DNA from: Acidiluteibacter sp963716125
GTDB taxonomy: Bacteria; Bacteroidota; Bacteroidia; Flavobacteriales_E; Vicingaceae
Length of the DNA stretch: 64,000 nucleotides
Assembly (NCBI GenBank): GCA_963716125.1
Contig: OY970294.1
Span: forward strand, 2,418,001-2,482,000
Direction: 5' to 3'
Below the pieces are notes generated by a model. It did no database searches. It saw only the letters and a program-made list of their open reading frames with translations, and was not told the DNA's origin. Shown here piece by piece: positions 57,310-64,000 of this stretch; position 1 is the first letter of the stretch; each line of letters opens with the position of its first letter. A program made the translations under genes and the position numbers.

Positions 57310-57626
57310 ACTCTGCACTTTACTATAATTCTCATTATAATCTACTTATTAATAGATTTTTAGTTTGGAGTATTGTGGATTTTATTTATTTTTTTATTAA
57401 CCCATAATATTATTCGATAAAAATTGATAGAAAGCGATTTATAAACGACTAAATAAAACTAAGCTATTGAAAATAAAATAATTGATTAAAATTTAAACAT
57501 TCTGACATTATGAATAGTTCTATTTCGTAATGCAATGAAGTAGTATAAATGTAATGTTGGTTTATTATGCTGTTGGTAAAGATTAAAAACCAGAGGTAAA
57601 ATTTAAAATAATCTTTATATTTGAAT
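57310..57626. other. Intergenic stretch, no gene recognised
   Basis: A 317-bp AT-rich gap. No frame above about 30 codons, no hairpin with a T-run and no repeat was seen. The only candidate signal, TATATTTG at 57616-57623, lies four bases before the antitoxin start, too close for a normal promoter unless the mRNA is leaderless. Confidence 0.4.
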
Positions 57627-57830
57627 ATGCAAATAGAAAGAACAAATAACGAAATTCTTATCCGATTATCGGCAGGAACTGATTTAGTTGGATTACAGCG
57701 AATTTTAGATTATATAAAATTCAGAGAAATAACTTCAAAAAGCAAGGCTAAACAAAAAGAAATCGATGAACTTGCAAATGAATCGAAAGTAAGTTGGTGG
57801 AATAAAAACAAAAACAAGTTTACCAAGTGA
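57627..57830 (+). CDS. Small antitoxin-like protein
   Basis: A 67-residue protein from the ATG at 57627, preferred over an in-frame TTG just before. Sequence MQIERTNNEILIRLSAGTD and LVGLQRILDYIKFREITSKS, then a charged helical tail ending NKNKFTK. It fits small antitoxins found upstream of PIN-domain toxins in Bacteroidota: a short beta/helix domain plus a basic C-terminus. Its stop overlaps the start (GTG) of the PIN gene, giving translational coupling. The family name is not certain. Confidence 0.68.
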   Translation: MQIERTNNEILIRLSAGTDLVGLQRILDYIKFREITSKSKAKQKEIDELANESKVSWWNKNKNKFTK

Positions 57831-58267
57831 TTATTATCGTAGATACGAATATAATTTTTAGTGGACTTTTAAATCCAAACGGTAAAATTGGTGATTTACT
57901 TTTAAACTCAGAGAATACATTTGAATTCTTCTCTCCTACCTTTATATTGAATGAATTAGAAAATCATCATCAAAAACTGATTAAAATTTCTAATTTTTAA
58001 AAAGACGAACTTGAATTTTTAAAAAGAATACTGCTAAAAAAAATTGAGCTAATTGACTTAGAAAATCTTCCAAGTGAAAGTTGGGAAAAATCAATTGAAT
58101 TAGTAAAAGATATTGATGAGTTTGACGCTCCGTTTATTGCTTTGAGTTTGGAATTAAAAGCTCCTCTTTGGACTGGAGATAAAAAGTTGATTAACGGTTT
58201 AAAGGAAAAAGAATTTAATTTAATTTTGGATACCAATACAATTTCCAAAATTAGAGATAAAGAATAA
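57827..58267 (+). pseudogene. PIN-domain toxin, interrupted by one nonsense codon
   Basis: A frame of 146 codons starts at the GTG (57827) overlapping the antitoxin stop, reads MIIIVDTNIIFSGLLNPNGK (first acidic residue), SPTFILNELENHHQKLI (Glu), and continues after a TAA at 57998-58000 with KDIDEFDAPFIALSLELKAP and LWTGDKKLINGLKEKEF, the last two acidic motifs. Without that one stop it would be a normal PIN ribonuclease (VapC-like, which cuts RNA and arrests growth). The nonsense codon probably inactivates the toxin while the antitoxin stays open. Confidence 0.8.
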
Positions 58268-58479
58268 AAAACGTAGTACAACAATTAGGCTCTAATGCAG
58301 TGCGTTGAATACGCACTTTATATTTACTGTTAACAATTATAACAATTTTCCAAATCTTTATCGCACATTTACTTATGTGACAGTTATGTGACTAAGCCTA
58401 CTTTTCAATAAACTAAAATGTTAATCTTTAACTTCTTAATAAATATATTAATGTGACAAATTCTTAATTAAATATACTT
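58268..58479. other. Intergenic gap before the AlbA/Schlafen-type gene
   Basis: AT-rich leader with TATGTGACAGTTATGTGACT, two close copies of a TATGTGAC word around 58374-58393, and TACTTTTG at 58475-58482 as a possible -7 element. The paired TATGTGAC could be an operator; similar TATGTGA words recur downstream of the next gene. No gene is seen. Confidence 0.4.
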
Positions 58480-59896
58480 TTGAGTGAACTTCGGGCAATG
58501 CCTGCTGAAAAAGAATGGTTGGAATTCAAAGAAAATAATGGTCAAGATTTAGGTCAATATATCTCTGCATTGTCCAACTCAGCCTGTATTCATGAAAAAG
58601 AATATGCATATATCGTATTTGGAATACAAGATGAAACACATAGAATCATTGGAACCACATTTGATTTAAATCAGAAAGGAAAAGGCAACGAAGATCTAAT
58701 ACCTTGGATCACAAGAAAATTAACTCCGAAAATTCATTTTGAATGTCATGAATTTAAAGCGGAAGATGAAAAAATAATTTTAATTAGAATTCAATCAACA
58801 ATAAATACCCCAGTCAAATTTGATGGTGTATCATATATTAGAATTGGTTCATATAAGTCTAAGTTAGATGAGCATCCGGAAAAACAGAGGCTTATATGGA
58901 ATAAAAAACCAGGCTCCGTTTTTGAAAAAGGTATCTCAATGTATGGTGTAGATGCAAATGAAGTTCTAATACTATTGGATTATCCTTCTTATTTTGAACT
59001 CATGAAAATCCCTCTGCCTGAAAATAGAGATGCAATATTTGAAAAGTTTGTTCAAGAAAAAATTATAGCGAAAAATGGAGCCAAGTATGATATAACAAAT
59101 CTTGGAGGCATACTTTTAGCAAAACAGCTCAATTCTTTTGAAACTCTAGAAAGGAAAGCTGTTCGTGTAATAATATATCAGGGAAAGAATAAATTTAATA
59201 CAAAAAAAGAACAAGTTGGAATAAAGGGATATGCATCTGGTTTTTATGGTTTGATAAATTATATCAATGACCAACTGCCAGTAAATGAAGAAATTGGAAA
59301 AGCTTTTAGAAAAGAAGTTAAAATGTTTCCGGAATTAGCAGTTAGAGAGCTTGTCGCTAACGCCATAATTCATCAAGATTTTTCAATTACCGGCACTGGA
59401 CCTATGGTTGACATTTTTGATGATAGAATTGAAATCTCTAATCCAGGCAAACCAATTATCAGTACGATGAGGTTTGTAGACCATAATCCTCAATCACGTA
59501 ATGAGAAATTGGCGGGATTCATGAGGAGAATGAATATATGTGAAGAACGAGGGAGTGGAATAGATAAAGTAATATTTGAATGCGAATATTATCAGTTACC
59601 TGCACCCAAATTTATCGAAGGTCAAAATTTTACAAGAGTAATTCTATATGCACATAAGTCCTTAAGGCAGATGACTAAGGAAGACAAGAGCATGCTATAT
59701 GCATGCATCTCTCAAGTATGTTTCGGGAGAATTTATGACAAATCAAACTTTACGAGATCGATTCGGTATTGAAGAGAAGAATTATTCAATTGCCTCGAGA
59801 ATAATTTCACTTACAATTAAAGATAATCTAATTAAAGACTTGGATCCAGAAAGTAATTCAAAAAAACATGCAAAATACATTCCGTTTTGGGTTTAA
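58480..59896 (+). CDS. AlbA_2/Schlafen-type ATP-binding regulator, frameshifted near the end
   Basis: The family start is either a TTG at 58480 or the ATG at 58498 (MPAEKEWLEFKENNGQDLGQ), the latter favoured because TACTTTTG overlaps the TTG. Domains: AlbA_2 (residues 5-125, with EFKENN and ISALSNSACIHEK) and a GHKL-like ATPase_c_4 (NAIIHQDFSITGTGPMVDIF, then NICEERGSGIDKVIFE). A shift near 59700, at GCATGCAT, breaks the winged-helix end; the next frame (59699-59896) reads ASLKYVSGEFMTNQTLRDRF and then GIEEKNYSIASRII to YIPFWV, the normal C-terminus. Members act as transcription regulators or defence-related ATPases. Relation to the adjacent PIN toxin is possible. Confidence 0.8.
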
Positions 59897-60274
59897 CCTT
59901 ATGTGATGGTTAAGTGACAATAGGTTACATTTAAGTCATAGAGAACTGATTGTCAATAATTATTTATGTGATTTTAAAATAATTAATAACAAAAAAATTA
60001 TAAATTGAGCTGTTAGGTATAAATGCCTATTGTTATTAAAACGTTAGCAGTAATTTGGAAAAGTATGGAGATCATCTTTAACAATAGAAAATACCTTTCT
60101 CAATAAATTATGTCAAACAGTAAGTTTCATAATTAACATTTCAGATTTTAAGTCTCAATTAAATTGAAGTTTATATATTTGATAACTAATTATTATCTCC
60201 CATGGTGAAATTCTTTATCTGAGATGATTAATTTAAATAGATAAGATTTTAAGAATTAATTAAATTGAATACAA
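59897..60274. other. Intergenic stretch, no gene recognised
   Basis: A 378-bp AT-rich gap. It contains TATGTGATGGTTAAGTGACA and GTTACATTTAAG near 59900, echoing the TATGTGAC words upstream of the preceding gene, and short ATTAAT-type runs later. No frame longer than about 35 codons and no terminator with a T-run was found. Confidence 0.4.
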
Positions 60275-61207
60275 ATGCAAACAATAATAGGATCAGGTGG
60301 AACAATTGGTAGAGAATTAGCCAAAGAATTGACGAAATATACCGACAAAATTAGATTGGTTAGTAGAAAACCAACTAAAGTAAATGATACAGATGAGTTG
60401 TTGGCAGCCGATGTTTTGAAATTTGATGAATTAAAAGCAGCAATTAAAGGTTCTGAAGTCATTTATATTACTGTCGGCTTTGAATACACCGCCAAAATTT
60501 GGGCAGAGAATTGGCCGAAATTTATAAAAGATACAATTCAAATATGTGAAGAAGAAAACTGCAAGATTGTATTTTTTGACAATGTATATATGTATGATAA
60601 AGACCATTTGAATGGAATGACTGAGAATACGGTCATCAACCCACCTAGTAAAAAAGGGAAAGTGAGAGCAGATATTGCCGAAATGCTTATGGAAGCAACA
60701 AAAGCTTCTAAAATAAAAGCTTTGATTGCCCGATCTGCTGATTTCTATGGTCCAAACATTGAAAAAAACTGCATGATTAATGAAACTGTAATAAAGCCAT
60801 TAAATGCAGGAAAAAAAGCTAGTTTATTAGGTAAGGCTGATGTTAAACATTCTTTTACATACACCATAGATGCTGCAAAAGCAACTGCTTTATTAGGAAA
60901 TACGGAAAGTGCTTACAATCAAGTTTGGCATTTACCAACAGCCGCCAACCCTTTGACACAAAAAGAAATGGTGGATTTAATTGCCAAAAAAATGGATAAG
61001 AATGCTCAGATTCAAGTTGCTCCTAAGTTTTTGGTAAGAATATTAGGCTTGTTCCAACCAGTTATGAAAGAAATTGTAGAGATGGTATATCAATACGATA
61101 GAGATTATGTTTTTGATAGTAGCAAATTTGAAAAAGCTTTTAATTTTCAGCCTACCTCCTATTCTGATGCTGTTGAGTCAATTATTGAATCGGATTATAA
61201 ATTGTAG
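60275..61207 (+). CDS. NAD(P)-dependent epimerase/dehydratase-like protein
   Basis: A 310-residue protein with a Rossmann fold: TIIGSGGTIGRELAKEL (GxxGxxG), SRKPTKVNDTDELLAADVLK, and the extended SDR parts GSEVIYITVGFEYTAKIW, VFFDNVYMYDKDHLNG, IARSADFYGPNIEKN and GKADVKHSFTYTIDAAKAT. The catalytic YxxxK is in this case modified; it resembles NmrA/SDR_a5 proteins that act on sugar nucleotides or as redox sensors. It is single, with about 24 bases to the next gene. The exact reaction is unknown. Confidence 0.85.
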   Translation: MQTIIGSGGTIGRELAKELTKYTDKIRLVSRKPTKVNDTDELLAADVLKFDELKAAIKGSEVIYITVGFEYTAKIWAENWPKFIKDTIQICEEENCKIVFFDNVYMYDKDHLNGMTENTVINPPSKKGKVRADIAEMLMEATKASKIKALIARSADFYGPNIEKNCMINETVIKPLNAGKKASLLGKADVKHSFTYTIDAAKATALLGNTESAYNQVWHLPTAANPLTQKEMVDLIAKKMDKNAQIQVAPKFLVRILGLFQPVMKEIVEMVYQYDRDYVFDSSKFEKAFNFQPTSYSDAVESIIESDYKL

Positions 61208-61230
61208 TTCAATAATTACAATAATAATAC

Positions 61231-61713
61231 ATGGTAAAATTTAGTGCTACATTAGAAATTTTAGGAATTAATCCTTTTGTTCTTATCCCGTTACCTATCC
61301 TGAATGAAATATTTGAACAAGCCAATAAAACAAAAGGTGCAATACCCATAAAAGGAACAATAAATGGAAAACCCTATCAACAAAACTTAGTAAAGTACAG
61401 TGGCAGTTGGAGATTGTACCTCAATATGAAAATGCTAAAAAACTCACCGAGAAGAATTGGCGAAACTATTGAAGTAGTTATTGAATTTGATGTTAGTGAT
61501 AGAACCATACCACCTCACCCTAGATTAGTTGATGCTTTAAAAAACAATAAACCTGCCAATAAAGTATTTGAAAATCTATCTCCTTCGAGCAAAAAAGAGA
61601 TAATACGCTATATTTCACACCTAAAAACGGAAGAAAGTATTGATAGAAATATCGAAAGAGCTATTCAATATCTTTTGGGAAATGGAAGTTTTGTTGGTAG
61701 AAAAAATTCGTAA
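61231..61713 (+). CDS. DUF1905/YdeI-like protein
   Basis: A 160-residue protein with an N-terminal DUF1905 domain (IKGTINGKPYQQNLVKYSGS, GETIEVVIEFDVSDRTIPPH) and a C-terminal YdeI/OmpD-associated helical part (NLSPSSKKEIIRYISHLKTE, then IERAIQYLLGNGSF). Such two-part proteins have about 150-200 residues and are annotated as YdeI family, tied in a few cases to bacteriocin tolerance. No catalytic motif. It follows the epimerase-like gene by 23 bases and may belong to the same unit. Confidence 0.82.
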   Translation: MVKFSATLEILGINPFVLIPLPILNEIFEQANKTKGAIPIKGTINGKPYQQNLVKYSGSWRLYLNMKMLKNSPRRIGETIEVVIEFDVSDRTIPPHPRLVDALKNNKPANKVFENLSPSSKKEIIRYISHLKTEESIDRNIERAIQYLLGNGSFVGRKNS

Positions 61714-61845
61714 AAAATTATTACAATGAAAACTATATCTTTGAAAGGAAATTATTTTGTTTTGTAACCAATGACTACAATTTTAGAATTATTATTAAAA
61801 TAATAATATCTTGCAGCCTATTTCAAGCTAAAATTTCCAATCTTT

Positions 61846-62571
61846 ATGAGTTCAGCTAAGTTTTATGATGAGTTTATTACCTATCAAGTTAAATCAGGAA
61901 TTAATGATCGAATTTACAGTCTTTATAAAAGATTGTTGAAAGATGGCTTAACAACTGATATGAATATCTTAGAGATTGGATGCGGTATAGGAGTTATGAC
62001 TTATTTAATGTCACGAAAAGTAAAAAACGGTAAAATAGAAGCCTTAGATTTGAGTCCAAAATCAATTGAGTATGCCCAATCAAATTTAAAGCAATCTAAT
62101 ATTGAATTTACTGCAGCTAATATTTTAGATTCAAAAGAATTTTTACCAAGAAATGGTCCTTTTGATAAGATTACTTTATTTGATGTAATTGAGCATATTC
62201 CATTGGACGATCATCCTGAACTTTTTCAGAAGATAAGTGGTTGGATGGATGATGATTCAAGTCTTTTAATTAACATCCCTAATCCTAGATCTATTATTTA
62301 CGATCAAGAACATAATCCTGATGCCTTACAGGAAGTTGATCAAGCCATATTTTTGGATCAATTAACTTCCAATCTTTCAAAAGCTTCTTTAGAAGTAGAA
62401 CAATTTGAAACTTATAGCATTTGGATGAAAAATGATTATAATTTTATAGTTGTCAAAAAATGTAAGGATTTTGAAGAACATCTTTTGAGAGATCAACAGA
62501 CCATCAAAGAGAAAATTATACTTCGATTGAAAAGAGATTTCAGAAGAATTTCTAATCGTTATCCTAGATAG
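61846..62571 (+). CDS. Class I SAM-dependent methyltransferase
   Basis: A 241-residue protein with motif I ILEIGCGIGVMTYLM, motif II LDLSPKSIEYAQSNLK and motif IV FDKITLFDVIEHIPLDDHPE, diagnostic of SAM-binding class I methyltransferases. The family mostly methylates small molecules or glycans; genes with VIEHIP and IPNPRSIIYDQEHNPDALQE often lie in lipid or exopolysaccharide contexts. The substrate is open. It lies 15 bases before a Crp/Fnr regulator gene. Confidence 0.88.
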   Translation: MSSAKFYDEFITYQVKSGINDRIYSLYKRLLKDGLTTDMNILEIGCGIGVMTYLMSRKVKNGKIEALDLSPKSIEYAQSNLKQSNIEFTAANILDSKEFLPRNGPFDKITLFDVIEHIPLDDHPELFQKISGWMDDDSSLLINIPNPRSIIYDQEHNPDALQEVDQAIFLDQLTSNLSKASLEVEQFETYSIWMKNDYNFIVVKKCKDFEEHLLRDQQTIKEKIILRLKRDFRRISNRYPR

Positions 62572-62586
62572 TAATTCATTGATAAT

Positions 62587-63123
62587 ATGAATATAATTAA
62601 TGAATTATATAATCAAATAGATGCACAAAATCTTTGGGATAAAACGCTAGCTTTAAAAAGAAATGATAACCTGAAACTACAAGGAACAATCGATACTCAT
62701 TTATATTACATTGTTTCAGGAAGTCTTAAACTTTCTATAATGATTGGAGATGAAGAACAAATTATTCGTTTTGGATATAAAGATAATTTTATCACCGCAT
62801 TAGATAGTTTCATTACAGAAAAAGCCTCTCCTTTTATTTTTCAAGCCATTAAGAAGACTGAAATCAAGGTTATTACCAAATCAGCTTATTTAGAATTAAT
62901 CCTACAAAGTGAGGAAAATAAAATGATGTGGGATAAATTATTAGAACAGCTAATTTTACAACAATTAGAAAGAGAAATAGATATTCTAACAACCAATCCA
63001 AAAGCTCGATATGAAAGAGTTTTAGCTAGAAGTCCACAGTTATTTCAAGAAATTCCACATAAATACATTGCCTCCTATTTAAGAATGACGCCTGAAACAC
63101 TTTCACGACTTCAAAAATCTTGA
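62587..63123 (+). CDS. Crp/Fnr family transcriptional regulator
   Basis: A 178-residue protein with the effector-binding beta roll (LQGTIDTHLYYIVSGSLKLS, IIRFGYKDNFITALDSFI) and a C-terminal helix-turn-helix ending PHKYIASYLRMTPETLSRLQ. No Cys cluster for iron-sulfur is visible, so it is not an Fnr-type oxygen sensor. It is close to the Bacteroidota Crp/Fnr branch of the regulator at 37994 and could be one candidate to act at the operator upstream of the nitrite operon, without evidence for it. Confidence 0.87.
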   Translation: MNIINELYNQIDAQNLWDKTLALKRNDNLKLQGTIDTHLYYIVSGSLKLSIMIGDEEQIIRFGYKDNFITALDSFITEKASPFIFQAIKKTEIKVITKSAYLELILQSEENKMMWDKLLEQLILQQLEREIDILTTNPKARYERVLARSPQLFQEIPHKYIASYLRMTPETLSRLQKS

Positions 63124-63179
63124 TTTCAATCAATATCTATTCATAAAATAATAGTGAGATTTGTCTTAAAATTATACAG

Positions 63180-63716
63180 ATGGATTCAGAAAAACTAATC
63201 AATGAGCTAATTGATATTACCAAAGCAAATAAAGAAGCAACTGAATTATTTCTTAAGCAGCCAATTGATACATTAAATTTTAAGAAATCTACTGACAGTT
63301 GGAGTATTTTAGAATGTATTGAACATTTAAACCGTTACGGTAATTTTTATATTCCTGAAATTAAAAAACAAATAGCAAAGTCAACACATTCTAAATCAAA
63401 TACTTTCAACAGCGGTATTTTAGGTAATTATTTTGCCAAAAGTATGTTCCCGAAAGAGAAATTGAATAAAATGAAAACCTTTCAATCGATGAATCCAAAC
63501 AATAGTTCGCTCGATACTAATGTATTGAATGTTTTTCTTGACCAACAAGATCAATTGATTGAATTGTTAAGTTTAGCTAAACTTAAAGATTTAAAGAAAA
63601 TAAAAACTTCTATATCCATTTCAAAATGGATTAGATTGCGATTAGGAGATACATTTAGAGTTGTGATTTATCATAATCTAAGACATGTGGAGCAGGCAAA
63701 TAATTTGTTAGACTAA
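63180..63716 (+). CDS. DinB/DfsB-family four-helix protein
   Basis: A 178-residue protein with the DinB_2 layout: an N-terminal helix (MDSEKLINELIDITKANKEA), the signature DSWSILECIEHLNRYGNFYI with its metal His, and a last helix FRVVIYHNLRHVEQANNLL with two His. The metal-binding triad of His residues is spread in the usual way. These four-helix proteins include thiol transferases and unknown enzymes. It stands alone. Confidence 0.85.
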   Translation: MDSEKLINELIDITKANKEATELFLKQPIDTLNFKKSTDSWSILECIEHLNRYGNFYIPEIKKQIAKSTHSKSNTFNSGILGNYFAKSMFPKEKLNKMKTFQSMNPNNSSLDTNVLNVFLDQQDQLIELLSLAKLKDLKKIKTSISISKWIRLRLGDTFRVVIYHNLRHVEQANNLLD

Positions 63717-63853
63717 GGTTAGAAATAGGTTTTGGAAAGTAATGATTATTTATACTTATTGAAATAATTTTAAATAACAATTCTTTATTATGCTTTGTTT
63801 TATTCTTGAATTAGTTAAATTTGAAATTCAATGATAATTTAAAATAACATTTG

Positions 63854-64000
63854 GTGTATTGGATTTTAGCCATCATTTCTCTTCTGATCATCATTTCAAT
63901 AGTTGGTTACTATTCTAGAAAAAATAAATTAAAGAAGTTACAATTTAATCATATTCAAAATTGGGGTAAAGCTAAGGAAGAAGAATACTTTAGCTTTTAC
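63854..64000 (+). CDS. MutS-like protein, N-terminal part (3' end outside window)
   Basis: Forty-nine codons run off the right end without a stop, starting at GTG 63854 (or TTG 63851). The reading YWILAIISLLIIISIVGYYS gives a membrane helix, then RKNKLKKLQFNHIQNWGKAK followed by EEEYFSFY. This beginning matches Bacteroidota membrane-anchored MutS-family proteins that have an N-terminal helix before a divergent MutS core. The call is tentative since the ATPase lies beyond the window. Confidence 0.5.
   Translation, partial: MYWILAIISLLIIISIVGYYSRKNKLKKLQFNHIQNWGKAKEEEYFSFY

Noticed and set aside
57616..57623. TATATTTG as antitoxin promoter
   Set aside because: It ends four bases before the start codon and has no -33 partner; it would require leaderless mRNA.
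1..64000. tRNA, rRNA or riboswitch genes
   Set aside because: No cloverleaf with conserved T-loop and CCA-adjacent stem and no rRNA-like or known riboswitch consensus was seen on either strand by eye; a covariance search would be needed to be sure.

Overview
The window is a strongly AT-rich chromosomal segment of a Bacteroidota bacterium, most likely a Cytophagales (Marivirga/Flammeovirgaceae-like) organism. The taxonomic hints are a TonB-dependent receptor barrel, PorT-like barrels, BatA-domain and LytTR proteins, many lipoproteins, a Lacal_2735-type small protein, near absence of purine-rich ribosome sites, and TAnnTTTG-like promoter elements. This is inference from gene content; no rRNA or tRNA was seen.

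Layout. 1-4.3 kb: end of a TonB receptor, a decayed REP-associated (Y1) transposase, a beta-barrel, a DUF6157 gene, and a DUF4256 gene cut by a complete IS1595-family element with 8-bp target duplications. 4.4-12.4 kb: a DUF2339/DUF3999 membrane pair and a MacAB/LolCDE-type ABC export operon (ATPase, two permeases, adaptor), two genes of which carry single-base homopolymer shifts. 12.6-22.3 kb: a seven-gene minus-strand operon (class III aminotransferase, nitrilase-like amidase, VOC protein, Orn/Lys/Arg decarboxylase, ATP-grasp ligase, C45 acyltransferase/amidase, aldehyde dehydrogenase). The first six genes are shattered by small indels; only the last is intact. 22.4-46.5 kb: ordinary genes, including PhnA/YjdM, a serine hydrolase, an M50 protease, an FMN glutamate-synthase-like protein, an MBL hydrolase, PlsC, Nudix, a BatA protein, a dihydroorotase-like protein lacking its metal-binding HxH, pirin, a Crp/Fnr regulator, a B12/radical SAM protein, an SLC13 transporter and a LytTR regulator.

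46.5-50.8 kb: a nitrite-reduction operon on the minus strand (porin, nirK with a fused cytochrome c domain, nirV-like gene, SCO copper chaperone) behind a perfect inverted repeat that looks like a Crp/Fnr-type operator. 50.9-51.6 kb: a TonB receptor collapsed by a large internal deletion. 51.7-53 kb: a DEAD-box helicase. 53.0-55.9 kb: the most unusual structure, a non-coding array of 21 units of mostly exactly 110 bp, each with a hairpin core, split by a small YjbR-family gene. 56-64 kb: an MFS transporter, an antitoxin with a nonsense-mutated PIN toxin, a frameshifted AlbA/Schlafen-type protein, an NAD(P)-binding protein, a DUF1905 protein, a methyltransferase, a Crp/Fnr regulator, a DinB protein and the start of a MutS-like protein.

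Two themes deserve attention: the 110-bp hairpin repeat array, and the decayed operon, whose gene set suggests a polyamine or amide pathway analogous in logic to the glutamylated-putrescine route but built on an ATP-grasp ligase and a C45 hydrolase. Scattered one-base shifts in A-runs of otherwise intact genes may be sequencing errors, slippage sites or real mutations; the sequence alone cannot decide.
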